Assembly (NCBI RefSeq): GCF_022827545.1
Contig: NZ_CP094669.1
Location: forward strand, 3,438,001-3,502,000
Direction: 5' to 3'
Length of the DNA: 64,000 nucleotides
Source of the DNA: Hymenobacter tibetensis
Lineage (GTDB): Bacteria; Bacteroidota; Bacteroidia; Cytophagales; Hymenobacteraceae
Shown: in pieces, positions 1-9,700 of the stretch
Numbering within the stretch: position 1 is the stretch's first letter
How the letters are laid out: each line of letters opens with the position of its first letter
Made by a program: the position numbers and the translations under genes
Notes under the pieces: generated by a model
Seen by the model: the letters and a program-made list of their open reading frames with translations, nothing else
Databases searched by the model: none
Told to the model about the DNA's origin: nothing

Positions 1-2296
1 TTCCCGTTACTACCACGTTGCCGGCCACGTCCAGGGCTATCCTGCTCGCCTGATCTGTGCTGCTGCCGGGACCCGAGTAGTGGGCCTGCCAGAGTTGCTG
101 GCCGCTGGCGCTGGCGTACTTGAGGGTTGTATAGTCGAAGTCGTCGTTGTTGCGCCGCGCGCTGCCCGTCACGTAGGCGTTGCCGGCGGCGTCCAGGGCC
201 AAGCCAGTGGCCTGGACGCCGTTATTGAAGCCCGTGTAAAGCGCCGTCCACAGCAGCTGGCCGCCGGTTGAGTACTTGAGGGTAGCCGCGGTATTGTTGC
301 TGAGGCCTTCGGAATGGCCCGTTACGTATGCATTACCCGCCGCATCCACGGCTACAGCAGTAGGAATATAGGCAAGTATGCCCCCGCCGCTGTAGCGCGC
401 CACCCACAGTTGCTGACCACTGGCCGAGTATTTCACCGTTGCGTAGTGGTAAGCGGCACCGCTGCCCGCCGAGCGCCCGGTCACGTACACGTTGCCGGCG
501 GCGTCCAGCGCCAGGCCAGTGGCTTGGTCTTCCCCGTTGGCGGGGCCGTTGTAGCGCGCTTCCCACAGCAGTTGGCCGCTGGCCGAGTATTTAAGTGTGG
601 CATAGTCGGAGCTGCTGCTGCCGGTCACGTACACGTTGCCGACGGCATCCACTACCAGGCCCTCCGCATTATCGGCGCCGGGAGTTAAGCCCGCATACGG
701 AGTTACCCATAACTGCTGGCCGTTGGCTTCGGCGTAGGTGATGGTGGCGAAGTCGGTGTCGGAGGTGCTGCTGCCGTTGTAGACGGCCCCTGCCACCACC
801 ACGTTCCCGCCCCGAGCCACGGCTACCGCCGCCGCGGCCTGGTTGCCGCCATCCGGCCCCGAGTAGCAGGCCTGCCAGAGTTGCTGGCCACTGCCCCCCG
901 CGTAGCGAACGGTAGCGAAGTCGCTGGTGCCGCTGCTGTTGTAGGAGCGGCCCGTTACGGCCACATTGCCCGCGGCGTCTACGGCCAGGCTTTTGGCTTC
1001 ATCATAGCTGTTGGCCGGCCCGTTGTAGCGCGCCTGCCACAGCTCTTGCCCGTTGCTCTGGGCGTACTTGACGGTGGCATAATCCCAGTTGTTGTTGCCG
1101 GTGTTGGCAAACCCCGTTACCAACACGTTGCCGGTGGCATCCAGGGCTATAGCAGTGGCTTCGTCGTAGCCGTTGCCCCCGCCGTTGTAGCGGGCCACCC
1201 ACAGTTGCTGGCCGCTGGCCGTAGCGTATTTCACCGTTGCGTAGTCGTAGCTGCTGCCACTGTCGGAAGTGCCCGTTACAGCCACGTTGCCGGCGGCATC
1301 CACGGCCAGGCCCGTTGCCAGGTCGTAGCTGCTGCCGGGTCCTGCGTAGCGGGCCTGCCAGAGCTGCTGCCCAGTGGCACCAGCGTAGGCAAGAGTCACA
1401 TAGTCGCTTTGGCTGCCTTGGTAGGAAGTGCCGGTTACCAGCACTTCGCCGGTGGCAGTTACAGCCACGGCGGCGGCCAGGTCGTCGGTCCCGAGGCCGG
1501 TGTAGCGGGCTTCCCAGAGCTGCTGGCCGCTGGGTGCGTATTTGAGGGTAACGTAGTCGTAGCTGCCACTAGCGCTGCCGTAGGAGGTACCCGTTACGTA
1601 CACGTTGCCGGTTGTATCCACGGCCACGCTGGTGGGTATGTCGTCGCTGTTCGCTGACCCATTGTATTGTACCACCCAGGCCTGCCCGCCACTCTTCCAA
1701 TACTTCACGGTCGTATAATCCCAATTGCTCCCGCTGTACGAATAGCCAGTCACGTACACGTTGCCGGCGCCGTCTACGGCCAGGCTGGTGGGTATGTCGT
1801 CCCCGTTGCCTGGATTGTTGTAGCGCCCCACCCAGTATTGGAGCCCTGCGGGCGCATACACCACCGTGGCGTAGTCATAGCTGCTGCCGTTGTAGGAGTA
1901 GCCTGTTACGGCCACGTTGCCGGCCCCATCTACGGCCAAGCTGGTGGGCTGATCGTAGCGGATGCCGCCTCCGGTGTAGCGGGCCGCCCATTCTTGGCTC
2001 ACCGCCTCGGTGGCATCCAGCGTGGCCGTTGCGGCCAACGGAACTGCTGACCGCACGTGAGACTTGGGCCGCGCGCCGAGTTGCGGTAGGTGCATACCAG
2101 CTGAAGCGGCGCGGGACGCAGGCAACGCATGGTGCAACGCCGGCACGCCAGGAGGCAGCAGCATCGGCGCCTGCGTCATGGGGGCGGGTTGTTTGAGGGT
2201 TCTGCCAGACGCCGGTTGGTCTGGCTGGGCGTAGACGCTTGGCAAAGCCACGAGCAGCCCTACGGCCAACAGCGCACGGGTGAGTACTGGTTTCAT
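1..2296 (-). CDS. Secreted SBBP-repeat (beta-propeller) protein, 3' end cut by window edge
   Basis: Reading the minus strand from the ATG at 2296 gives an open frame of 765 codons that runs off the left edge. It starts with a signal peptide (MKPVLTRALLAVG, ending near VYAQ), then a Pro/Ala-rich linker to about residue 90. At least 13 tandem units of roughly 53 residues follow, each with a core like D-A-A-G-N-V-Y-V-T-G and a second strand D-Y-A-T-V-K-Y. This is the SBBP (seven-bladed beta-propeller) repeat, common in exported Bacteroidota proteins. A C-terminal T9SS sorting tail would be expected beyond the window. The repeats are also similar at DNA level (period about 156-165 bp), which explains the many spurious plus-strand frames here. 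Binding partner unknown. Confidence 0.9.
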   Translation of the reverse strand, partial: MKPVLTRALLAVGLLVALPSVYAQPDQPASGRTLKQPAPMTQAPMLLPPGVPALHHALPASRAASAGMHLPQLGARPKSHVRSAVPLAATATLDATEAVSQEWAARYTGGGIRYDQPTSLAVDGAGNVAVTGYSYNGSSYDYATVVYAPAGLQYWVGRYNNPGNGDDIPTSLAVDGAGNVYVTGYSYSGSNWDYTTVKYWKSGGQAWVVQYNGSANSDDIPTSVAVDTTGNVYVTGTSYGSASGSYDYVTLKYAPSGQQLWEARYTGLGTDDLAAAVAVTATGEVLVTGTSYQGSQSDYVTLAYAGATGQQLWQARYAGPGSSYDLATGLAVDAAGNVAVTGTSDSGSSYDYATVKYATASGQQLWVARYNGGGNGYDEATAIALDATGNVLVTGFANTGNNNWDYATVKYAQSNGQELWQARYNGPANSYDEAKSLAVDAAGNVAVTGRSYNSSGTSDFATVRYAGGSGQQLWQACYSGPDGGNQAAAAVAVARGGNVVVAGAVYNGSSTSDTDFATITYAEANGQQLWVTPYAGLTPGADNAEGLVVDAVGNVYVTGSSSSDYATLKYSASGQLLWEARYNGPANGEDQATGLALDAAGNVYVTGRSAGSGAAYHYATVKYSASGQQLWVARYSGGGILAYIPTAVAVDAAGNAYVTGHSEGLSNNTAATLKYSTGGQLLWTALYTGFNNGVQATGLALDAAGNAYVTGSARRNNDDFDYTTLKYASASGQQLWQAHYSGPGSSTDQASRIALDVAGNVVVTG

Positions 2297-2806
2297 AGCG
2301 CGTTAAGATGAAAGGTTGAGGAAAGGAAGGACGAAGCCACTAGGTGCACTAGGAAAAACCTGCACCACCATTTCAAGCTGCTGTCTACTTCACCTGCGTT
2401 GTGTGGTGCTAGCCACCCCAGTTCTCTCCACGCATCGTCAACAGCACCCAACAAGTCATTATATACCAGCCCAACGAGCGGAATAAGACACTTTCTGATT
2501 CTATATAAGCGTTGTTGAATATACTACTTTTTCAGCTGATACCTCACTCGTCGCCGCGTATTTTCAAGCAGACAAACGCTTTTTTGACGTGTAAAATCCT
2601 TTGGTTTCCTGCTTGCCTAGCAGCTACCCAACAGCAAAAAGCACCCGCAGAAAAAACCACGGATGCTCTTTACAGGATGACGATATGCAACAAGCCGATC
2701 GGCAAGACAAAACGACGACGACTTACCAGCGCGTAGTACTTCCTGACAGTTCGTACTCCAGAATACGCCTTACTATAGACAGGCCTTATAGCGAGTTGAC
2801 GAGACG
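2297..2806. other. Intergenic stretch without a gene
   Basis: Between the start of the SBBP gene and the stop of the amidohydrolase gene. It must hold the SBBP promoter, but I see no convincing Bacteroidota -33/-7 pair. A 6-bp inverted repeat lies at 2343-2366, and the hairpin at 2635-2667 is listed separately. The short frames here lack recognisable protein character. Confidence 0.6.
2635..2667 (-). terminator. Likely intrinsic terminator of the amidohydrolase gene
   Basis: On the minus strand the arms AGCATCCG and CGGGTGCT (one G-U pair) enclose a T-rich loop and are followed by TTTTTG. It lies about 140 bases past the amidohydrolase stop codon, so assignment to that gene is an inference. 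Confidence 0.5.
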
Positions 2807-4249
2807 CTAGTTCAACCCTACTTTTCCTTTCATCGACTCGAAGAGCTTAACGGAATCAAAGCCTACGCCTTTCTTGAAGACCACTTCCATTTTCCGCACC
2901 TGGTTGATGTTCTGCTCCGGGTCCCCATCAATGAGTACTAGGTCGGCTTGCTTGCCTACTTCAATGGAGCCGATTTCTTTGTCGCGGCCCAAGTACTTGG
3001 CTCCGTTTAGGGTGCTGATTTTGATGGCCTCCACGGCAGTAAAACCAGCCTCCACCAGCAACTCTAGCTGCCGCCGGTTGGCATACCCGGCCACGGTGCG
3101 GCCCGCGCCGGTGGGGTCGGTGCCGGACACTAGCAGGCCCCCGGCATCATAGAACTGCTTTTCCCAGGCCATTTCTTTTTTAAACAGCCGCGTGCTGGCC
3201 GTATCCTTCAGCTGGTTTTGCTGCCAGGTGGCGGTTTCGCGCTCTTGCAGCTGCGGAATCAGGGCTTCCAAACCGCCCCCGAGCACCACTTCCCGGTTGG
3301 TGTAAGGCTCGAACACGGGCAAGGTAGACGTCAGCGCCACCCGTTTGGCAATCAGCAAACCAATTAAGCTTTTCATGGCCGGGCTACCCACCGGCAACTC
3401 CAGCAACCCCTTGCGGGCAGCCGGATAATCGGCTACGTCGGGGGCTTTGTTGGCGGCAAAGTCCGAGCTGGCCATAAACCCGTGCTCCAGGTTATCGATG
3501 CCCAACTCGGCCGCTTCGCGGTAGGTGATGGCGCACAAGTGGCCCGTTACTTTCAGCTGACGCGCGTGCGCCTCCCGCAGCACGGCGGTTAGGTCGGCGC
3601 GGGTGGCGTGCATGTACATCTTAAAGGATCGGCAGCCTTTGTTGGCCCAGAAGATGGTGGCGGCCGCTGCCTCCTCGGGGCCTTTGATGGTGTTCAGCGC
3701 CGGAATGTCCAGGGCGGGCTCTTCGATGTAGGGGGCGGTTATTTCCATATCGGGCCCGATGAGCTTTCCTTCCCCTATCATGCGCCGCACTGCCAGATCG
3801 GTCTGGGGCTCGATGCTGCCGGCAGTCCGGATGGTAGTGGCGCCCCCGGCCAGGTAGAGGCGCGGAAACGAGTACGGCATCTGCGCAATGTTGAAGTAGC
3901 CGCCTACCGGCATGGTGTAGTACAGGTGCTCGTGCAGCATCACGAGGCCCGGAATTAGGGTTTTGCCGGTGCAGTTGACAACCTGCGCCCCCGCCGGCAC
4001 CTTCACTTTTTTAGTGGGGCCTACTTGCACGATGCGCCCTTGCTCCAGCACAACGGTTTGGTGAAGCTGCGCGGGCCGCCCGGTCCCGTCTATCACTTTG
4101 GCATCAGTCAGGGCAATAGGCCCGAGCCCTTGCACTTTGATATAGGTTTCCACTTGGGGCGTAAACTGCTGCGCCCAGCCCGTAACGGCCGCGGTAGGCA
4201 GGCAACACGCCGTAAGAAAGAAATGCAGTCGTTGGAAAGCAAAGGCCAT
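2807..4249 (-). CDS. Secreted metal-dependent amidohydrolase family protein
   Basis: 480 residues with a signal peptide ending near TGWAQQ. It has the amidohydrolase (TIM-barrel, imidazolonepropionase/prolidase-like) layout: an N-terminal beta-sandwich segment ([10 protein letters not shown]), the metal motif in the form H-E-H ([10 protein letters not shown], about residue 105) instead of the usual H-x-H after Asp, further His residues in GHLCAIT and NLEHGF, an Asp in SGTDPTGAG, and a closing [19 protein letters not shown] strand typical of the family. Probably a periplasmic hydrolase of cyclic amides or peptides; substrate not predictable. It stands alone, with the 163-residue unknown gene upstream on the same strand. 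Confidence 0.85.
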   Translation of the reverse strand: MAFAFQRLHFFLTACCLPTAAVTGWAQQFTPQVETYIKVQGLGPIALTDAKVIDGTGRPAQLHQTVVLEQGRIVQVGPTKKVKVPAGAQVVNCTGKTLIPGLVMLHEHLYYTMPVGGYFNIAQMPYSFPRLYLAGGATTIRTAGSIEPQTDLAVRRMIGEGKLIGPDMEITAPYIEEPALDIPALNTIKGPEEAAAATIFWANKGCRSFKMYMHATRADLTAVLREAHARQLKVTGHLCAITYREAAELGIDNLEHGFMASSDFAANKAPDVADYPAARKGLLELPVGSPAMKSLIGLLIAKRVALTSTLPVFEPYTNREVVLGGGLEALIPQLQERETATWQQNQLKDTASTRLFKKEMAWEKQFYDAGGLLVSGTDPTGAGRTVAGYANRRQLELLVEAGFTAVEAIKISTLNGAKYLGRDKEIGSIEVGKQADLVLIDGDPEQNINQVRKMEVVFKKGVGFDSVKLFESMKGKVGLN

Positions 4250-4376
4250 AAGGGAAGAGCAACGTAGCGGGCTATACAGGCCCTAGTATACAACATCTGG
4301 CCTGACTGCCTACCGTGACGAGCGAGCCAACACAACTACACCGGCAACCGCCCTCGGCCGCACGGTACTCGCGGCC

Positions 4377-4868
4377 TTATGCTTTCTCTCCCACTGTCCA
4401 CCCCTCGCGCGGAACGGGGGTCTGGTCGGGGCCTGGAATGAGGCGGTCGAGGACGGCGCCGGTGGTGAAGGCGTAGATGCCTTTGTGGAGCAGGTCAATG
4501 GCTTGCTCGTCGCGGGGCCAGGTCCAGGGCAGGGCGCCTATGCCAGTGGCATTCTCCAGGGTTTGGTCGTTGAGCAAACGCAGATTCATAAACAAAAACG
4601 AGCCCATCGGACCGCGGAAGCCTCGCTCAGCCATCAGGGCCCGCGCCACGCCCATCAGAATGCCCTGGCCCCAGTGCATGGTCCAGTTCAGGCCTAGGCG
4701 CTCTTTGTTGGGCTTGTGCGGCAACCCTAAGAGTTTTTCAAGCACGTGAGCAGGTACATAAGAATCTGGCCGCTTGGTGAAGCGCTGCTCTATCTTTTCG
4801 GCCAACGTCATGGCGGCTACTCCGGCAACGCCTGCTGCCAGCCCGTAGAGAATGTTTTTGCCTGTCAT
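4377..4868 (-). CDS. Hypothetical protein with N-terminal membrane segment
   Basis: 163 residues. The first 25 (NILYGLAAGVAGVAAMTLAEK) form one hydrophobic Gly/Ala-rich helix with no cleavage site, so probably a membrane anchor. A central MHWGQGILMGVARALMAERG segment could be a second, amphipathic helix. I do not recognise the family; the overall look recalls small DUF1440/YagU-like inner-membrane proteins, but this is only an impression. Upstream of the amidohydrolase on the same strand, 127 bases apart. Confidence 0.65.
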   Translation of the reverse strand: MTGKNILYGLAAGVAGVAAMTLAEKIEQRFTKRPDSYVPAHVLEKLLGLPHKPNKERLGLNWTMHWGQGILMGVARALMAERGFRGPMGSFLFMNLRLLNDQTLENATGIGALPWTWPRDEQAIDLLHKGIYAFTTGAVLDRLIPGPDQTPVPREGWTVGEKA

Positions 4869-5157
4869 AATGCGTTTTTTGCTTGGCCTGCTTTCGCTGG
4901 GCGGTGGGTTAGGGTTTCAATGCGCGGATGCCCCGCAGCAGGGCTGATGAGCACCACGCCAGCAGACTGCTTTCACTGCTAGTTACGGCAGCTTCCGCGC
5001 GCAGTTTGAAAATAAAAGCCTACAACCACTTATTGATCAGCTTATTACAGCTCAGCTTGCGCGTTTACACACCGCGCACCCTCACAGGCCTGCTGTATGC
5101 CATAGAGGCTTCTAGCAGGAAGTTTAGTTGCTACGTTTTGACGGCAAGGAGAACAGG

Positions 5158-5766
5158 CTAGCTACCTGATTCCGTGGCTTCTGCGTCGTGGAGAGGCTCC
5201 TCGGTGTTGGGGGCATACACCATAACATAGGCGGGTGGCAAGTTCAACAGCACGTGCCCTTCTTCGAGCAGGTGAAAGAACTTTTCAAACAGCTTCTTAT
5301 TCTGCTGGGAATACTGAAACAGAATCAGCTTGCCATCCGGCAGCAGCAGTTGCCGGGTGTGGTCGAGGATACGCCAGCCCAGGGTCAGGGGCAGCGAGGA
5401 AAATGGCAGTCCACACACCACATAGTCCGCGCCCTGGATGCCCAGCCGCTGCAGTTCCGGCCCGGTTTGGTCGGCGGAGCAATGCAGCACGTGCACGTTG
5501 GGTTGGCCCGCGTAGCGTTCTTGCAGGAGCTGCACAAACCGCTCGTTCACTTCCACCAGCACAAGCACTGTTTCCGGCCGCCGCAGCTCAACCAGCCGGT
5601 CGGTGAACACGCCCGTACCCGGCCCGTACTCCACAATGCACTTGGCACTGGCAAAATCAATAGGCTCCACCACTTTGTTGGTCAGCTCGCGGGAACTAGG
5701 TATCAGGGAGCCGACCGTGGCGGGGTCGCGAAAAAACTCTTCGGCAAACGAGGGCAAGGGCAACAT
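5158..5766 (-). CDS. Class I SAM-dependent methyltransferase, phospholipid N-methyltransferase-like
   Basis: 202 residues. The N-terminus (EFFRDPATVGSLIPSSREL) followed by the SAM-binding motif VEYGPGTGVFT (about residues 45-55) and an acidic strand end (LVEVNERF) is the pattern of the COG3963 phospholipid N-methyltransferase (PmtA-like) group, related to rRNA adenine dimethyltransferases. A motif IV-like strand ADYVVCGLPFSSLP follows. The expected role is SAM-dependent methylation of phosphatidylethanolamine headgroups at the membrane; a small-molecule or rRNA substrate cannot be excluded. Monocistronic as far as visible. Confidence 0.8.
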   Translation of the reverse strand: MLPLPSFAEEFFRDPATVGSLIPSSRELTNKVVEPIDFASAKCIVEYGPGTGVFTDRLVELRRPETVLVLVEVNERFVQLLQERYAGQPNVHVLHCSADQTGPELQRLGIQGADYVVCGLPFSSLPLTLGWRILDHTRQLLLPDGKLILFQYSQQNKKLFEKFFHLLEEGHVLLNLPPAYVMVYAPNTEEPLHDAEATESGS

Positions 5767-6128
5767 AGAAAATAGCAGCTAGCGTAACAGGGCATCTGAA
5801 CTGGCCCAGTTAGCTTGTACGGCCGTTTTTCGCCTAGGGTATAGTGTCCAGCTTGCCTTTCCGGCCGGCATACGCACAAGCCAAGCAGCCCAAAAGCGCT
5901 TTGGATAGCGTGCGCTGCCAGACAACAATTTGCTGGAACGGCCGCAACCGGCACGACGCTGTTGCGCCACAGCCGCTGGTGCGGCTTCGAGTTCAGGTAA
6001 GCTAGCCCACCCCTACCGCTACCTTCCACCGCAGCAACTGGCTAACAGCCGTGCACGCCCAGGACCCTTACACGAAGGACCCTGGGCGTGCATGGCCGCC
6101 TTCGTAGCAGCTAGGTAAGGCAGCACTA
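5767..6128. other. Intergenic stretch without a gene
   Basis: Lies between the start of the methyltransferase gene and the stop of the amine oxidase gene, both on the minus strand. Apart from the hairpin at 6053-6091 I see nothing; the open frames in it are shadows. Confidence 0.6.
6053..6091 (-). terminator. Hairpin downstream of the amine oxidase gene
   Basis: Arms GCACGCCCAGG (6053-6063) and CCTGGGCGTGC (6081-6091) are perfect, with a nested CCTT/AAGG pair in the loop. About 38 bases past the amine oxidase stop. No strong T-run, so it may be a weak terminator or a 3' stabilising stem. Confidence 0.55.
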
Positions 6129-7826
6129 CTACGCCAGCACAGATTCTCGCTGCCGGAGGCGGCGCAGCAGCGCCGTATGGTTGCCGCGCACAGCAGCTCG
6201 CACCTCATCGGCGGCCATGCGCCCCGTTTCGGCGGCGCCGTTCATGTAGCCTTGGTACCAGGCGCTGCAATGCTCGCCGGCAAAGAAGAGGTTACCAACC
6301 GGCTTGCGCTCAGCCCCGGCAATGGTGCTGAACTGCCCTGGTTTGTAGCAGGCGTAGCTGCCCAGCGTGTACGGATGCGTCGGCCAGTGCATGCGCTCGG
6401 CTCGCCCGTTGTAGGTGCCGCGGGCGGCGGGCCACACCGCTTCCAGCACCGGCAGGTACCGCTGCACCTGCGACTGTGGCGTGCCAGCGCCCACTGCCAT
6501 ACCTTCCTGCCCACCCAGGTACACCGTGTACGCCGACTGCCTAGTGGGTTGCAGTTGGCCGGAATCCCAGCCGGTCTGCACGGGCTGGTCGGTGAAGATG
6601 TAGCCGGTATCGCCTTCGGTGCGCCACGGGCGGCCGTTGAAACCCAGAAACAGCTTGGCATTGGTGCCGTAGCCTAAGTTGTGGATGGCATTGGTTTTCC
6701 AGGCTGGCAGGGCCAGTTGCAGATCTAGCTGCCGGAGCACCGTAAAAGGCAGCGTGAGCACCACATAGTCGGCCACTACCTCAATGGTTTGTGTGGAGGC
6801 CAACTCGAAGGTGAGCACATACTCCCGGGCGGCGTTCTGGGCTAACCGAGTCAGTCGGTGCCCGACCTTGAGTTGCCCGGCAAGCTGCTGCGCCAGGGCA
6901 TCGGTGAGGCGCTGGTTGCCGCCCTGAATCTTGTACCGCTCGTCGCTTTCTCCGAAAATATCGAAGGCCCCCTTGTGGGTATCGGCCGAGAACAGCCACA
7001 AAAAGTTGATGGCCGACTGTTGGTTTACCTCCAAGCCATACTCGGTGAGGTAGGCTACCTCCAGCAGTTCCCGGATCAGCCCCGTCATGCCCAGCGTATC
7101 GAAATACTGCGCAATGGATAGCTGGTCGAAGCGGGCGGCGGCCGGCGTTAGGTTGTCGTAGGTGATGGTGTTGGGCAGGGCCCGGATGTCGGTGGCTACC
7201 TGGCGGGCATACGGTTGAAAGGCCTGAATTACCTGCCCCACGGTGTAGTGCCGCCCGTTGAAGTAGTAGGCGTCCTTGGTAAGCACCGTTTCGCTGGGGG
7301 CCTGCACGTCGTAGAGCGGCAGGTTGAACTCCCGCGCTAGTTGCAGCATGTCGCGGTGGCCGCTGTCAATAAACTCGCCGCCCAGTTCGGTGGTAAGGCC
7401 GGGAGCCATCAGGTCGGTGGCGGTGAAGATGCGGCCCCCAGTGCGGCTGCTGGCTTCATAAATATCGGCCCGCAACCCAAGCTTGCGGAGCTGGTACGCG
7501 CAGTTCAGCCCCGCTATGCCGGCCCCTACCACCACAATGCGCGGTTGCGAACCTTTCGCGTCGAAGGCAGTTTGCCCCGACAAAGATTCGGGCTCAACCA
7601 CTTCGGTTTCACAGGCGGCGAGCAAGCCACCGGCCCCTACCAGCAACCCCATTTTGGTGGTAGTAACGAGGAAGTCGCGGCGGCTTTGGCTGGTAGCCAT
7701 ATCGGCTAGCTCGTGGGCAGAGGGTGCGCCCGGCTCGTTGGCAACCACGGCGAGGCCAAAGGCCCGTTGCAGGGCCCGCAATAGTGGAGTACGTGCTTTG
7801 AAATCAGGAGTAGTTGTTGGGTTCAT
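6129..7826 (-). CDS. Tat-exported flavin monoamine oxidase lipoprotein
   Basis: 565 residues from the ATG at 7826. The upstream in-frame extension to 8060 is rejected because the Tat signal fits the shorter start. Residues 47-53 (SQSRRDF) carry the twin arginines, followed by a hydrophobic stretch and a lipobox LAAC with Cys72. The FAD-binding motif VVVGAGIAGLN is at residues 98-108, then YEASSRTGGRIF. The C-terminal FAD motif is NLFFAGEHCSAWYQGYMNGA. This is the flavin-containing amine/L-amino-acid oxidase family; it likely oxidises an amine or amino acid in the periplasm. Divergent from the SDR gene at 8192 across 365 bases. Confidence 0.9.
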   Translation of the reverse strand: MNPTTTPDFKARTPLLRALQRAFGLAVVANEPGAPSAHELADMATSQSRRDFLVTTTKMGLLVGAGGLLAACETEVVEPESLSGQTAFDAKGSQPRIVVVGAGIAGLNCAYQLRKLGLRADIYEASSRTGGRIFTATDLMAPGLTTELGGEFIDSGHRDMLQLAREFNLPLYDVQAPSETVLTKDAYYFNGRHYTVGQVIQAFQPYARQVATDIRALPNTITYDNLTPAAARFDQLSIAQYFDTLGMTGLIRELLEVAYLTEYGLEVNQQSAINFLWLFSADTHKGAFDIFGESDERYKIQGGNQRLTDALAQQLAGQLKVGHRLTRLAQNAAREYVLTFELASTQTIEVVADYVVLTLPFTVLRQLDLQLALPAWKTNAIHNLGYGTNAKLFLGFNGRPWRTEGDTGYIFTDQPVQTGWDSGQLQPTRQSAYTVYLGGQEGMAVGAGTPQSQVQRYLPVLEAVWPAARGTYNGRAERMHWPTHPYTLGSYACYKPGQFSTIAGAERKPVGNLFFAGEHCSAWYQGYMNGAAETGRMAADEVRAAVRGNHTALLRRLRQRESVLA

Positions 7827-8191
7827 ATGCGAGAGAACTGGGTGGGAAAAATGAAGTACTAAGTTTAGAAAACTATAGACTTTATCAAGGCTGTAGTGGT
7901 ATTTATTCAAGCCACTCAGACAGATACCTCTTGTCAACCGCTCATCTGCGCTATGCCCTAGGTTAACCAACGACGGGCACCGGTTTCGTGCTTTCAAGTT
8001 GATGGTAGGCGCGCACTGAGCACCATGCCACAGACCGTTTGCACCGGCAACGACCAGCACCGAGCTGCCGCACTCGTCCCGGCACCCGACAGGCGCACCG
8101 GCTCAGCTTGGTGCTTTTACCTGATACTCAACTGCAACTCCGTGAACCAACCGGCGGTATACCCCTGCACTATAGCTATGGTATCAAGCAC
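7827..8191. other. Divergent promoter region, no gene
   Basis: Separates the oppositely transcribed amine oxidase and SDR genes, so should contain both promoters. It is AT-rich next to the oxidase start (7855-7910). Apparent frames extending both genes into it lack homologous protein character. No clear operator seen. Confidence 0.6.
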
Positions 8192-9187
8192 ATGAGAAAG
8201 AACGAGCTACGCAACGCAACTGTGGTAATTACGGGCGCTTCCAGCGGCATAGGGCGCGCTACCGCGCTGGCATTTGCTCGCCAGGGCGCCCGGCTGGTAT
8301 TGGCAGCGCGGCGCGAAGCAGTACTGCACGAAGTAGTGCTGGAGTGCGAACAGCTCGGCGCTACCGCCTTGGCCGTACCCACTGACGTGACCAATGCCAC
8401 GGCCGTACAGCACCTCGCCGAAACGGCCGCCAGGGTTGGGGGTGGCATTGATATTTGGATCAACAATGCCGGGGCCGGCGCCATCGGGCCCTTCTCCACC
8501 ATTCCGTTGGCCGTGCATGAGCAGGTGATACGCGTCAATTTATTTGGCTCCCTGTATGGGGCCTACGCCGTGCTGCCCTACTTTCGGCAGCAAGGATACG
8601 GCACCCTGCTCAACGTTATTTCCTTGGGGGCCTGGCTGCCCGAACCGTACACCGTGGCCTACAGCGCCAGCAAATACGGTCTGCGGGGCCTCATGGACAC
8701 GCTGCGTACCGAGCTAACCCTGGAACCCAACATCCACGTCTGCGACGTGCACCCCGCCTACATCGATACGCCCGGTTTCCAGCACGGCGCCAACTACACG
8801 GGCCGCCTGATCAAGCCGGCCCCGCCGGTGTTTCCAGCCCAGCAGGTGGCGGCGGCACTTGTGCGCCTGGCGCAGCACCCTCGCCCTACCACCATGGTAG
8901 GCTGGAGCGGCCCCGGCTTGCGCCTACTCTACCGGCTGGCCCCGGCGGCCACTCGCTGGAGCAGCATGCGCCTGCTCAACTACTATCTGCGCCAAGCCGA
9001 GCCCGCGCCTATTACGGAGGGCAGCCTTTTCACACCCACCCCCGCCCGCCACGGCACCGACATTTCCGGTGGCTGGCGTCGGCCTGCTTCTGCTTCCGGC
9101 GGCGCTAAGTGGGTGGGGGCCGTGGCGCTAGCGGCGGGTGCGTATGCGTGGTGGCGCTCCCGCACACCAGGAAAGCAAGCAACCTGA
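8192..9187 (+). CDS. Short-chain dehydrogenase/reductase with C-terminal membrane segment
   Basis: 331 residues from the ATG at 8192 (MRKNELRNATVVITG); the longer frame back to 8039 adds only unconvincing sequence. Classic SDR features: NAD(P) motif TGASSGIG (residues 14-21), NNAGAG, and active site Y157-SAS-K161. After the Rossmann core (about residue 260) there is an unusual tail ending in a hydrophobic helix (VGAVALAAGAYAWW) and basic residues, suggesting C-terminal membrane anchoring. Substrate unknown. Its 3' end is directly followed by a transporter remnant. Confidence 0.9.
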   Translation: MRKNELRNATVVITGASSGIGRATALAFARQGARLVLAARREAVLHEVVLECEQLGATALAVPTDVTNATAVQHLAETAARVGGGIDIWINNAGAGAIGPFSTIPLAVHEQVIRVNLFGSLYGAYAVLPYFRQQGYGTLLNVISLGAWLPEPYTVAYSASKYGLRGLMDTLRTELTLEPNIHVCDVHPAYIDTPGFQHGANYTGRLIKPAPPVFPAQQVAAALVRLAQHPRPTTMVGWSGPGLRLLYRLAPAATRWSSMRLLNYYLRQAEPAPITEGSLFTPTPARHGTDISGGWRRPASASGGAKWVGAVALAAGAYAWWRSRTPGKQAT

Positions 9188-9234
9188 TTGCTCCACCTAC
9201 TCAGGTCAGCGCAGAGCGTAGCGTCCACAATAGA

Positions 9235-9601
9235 GTCGAGTGGGCTAGCCTGCGCATTCTGCGCCGCATGCCCCTCACCGATGTGCTAGTTATGCTACTC
9301 GTGACGCTCGTAACGGCTATTTCGCAGAACCTTTGGCTCGGTTCAGGCTTTTACCGAGAAATTCGACGTCCAGACCGACCCGACCAACGTGGTAGTGGGC
9401 TTTCGCGAGAGCCGCGTAGCCGATATGTTCGGCATTGATGCTCCACACAAACTCACCGAGCGGTATCAGCGGGTAGGCAAAACGCTACGCCCGCGCTACC
9501 TCAGCCCCGATTGCCGCCAGTTGTTGCACAATGCCGGGGCCCTCGTGAAAGTTAATATCCTCGAAGACCCCGACTACCGCGTGGCTACCGACGCCGGGTA
9601 A
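9235..9601 (+). pseudogene. Remnant of a SulP-family anion transporter (TM fragment plus STAS domain)
   Basis: Two fragments in different frames. 9235-9325 encodes EWASLRILRRMPLTDVL and a hydrophobic helix like the last membrane helices of SulP transporters. After a frame change near 9325-9332 the sequence continues as FGSVQAFTEKFDVQTDP, then FRESRVADMFGIDAPHKLTERY and ends VNILEDPDYRVATDAG, which matches the C-terminal STAS domain of SulP proteins. The family normally has about 500 residues with 10-14 membrane helices; nearly all of these are missing and there is no intact start. I infer a deleted, frameshifted gene. A downstream hairpin survives. Confidence 0.75.
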
Positions 9602-9646
9602 AGCACTTCGCTGGGCTGTCCGGGACTCGCGTACACGCCCGCTACA

Positions 9647-9700
9647 TCAGGGCAGCTAAACGGGGCGACTCCAAGATAGTGGCTCGTTTAGCTGCCCTGA
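9647..9700 (+). terminator. Strong hairpin terminator after the SulP remnant
   Basis: A perfect 16-bp inverted repeat, TCAGGGCAGCTAAACG (9647-9662) and its complement (9685-9700), with a 22-base loop, followed closely by TTTTCTATTCTTCTC. Probably the original terminator of the lost transporter gene. Confidence 0.75.

Noticed and set aside
1..2050. Regular repeats every 156-165 bases, which could suggest a CRISPR or satellite array
   Set aside because: They are codon-phase repeats of an SBBP propeller gene on the minus strand; units are too long and diverged for CRISPR.
80..2311. Several plus-strand open frames
   Set aside because: Shadows of the SBBP gene; their sequences are low-complexity Val/Ala/Gly or Arg/Pro runs.
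7827..8060. N-terminal extension of the amine oxidase
   Set aside because: It has no homologous character and would bury the Tat signal.
9109..9438. A 109-residue frame as an independent gene
   Set aside because: It mixes the 3' end of the SDR in another frame with the SulP helix; better read as part of a pseudogene.
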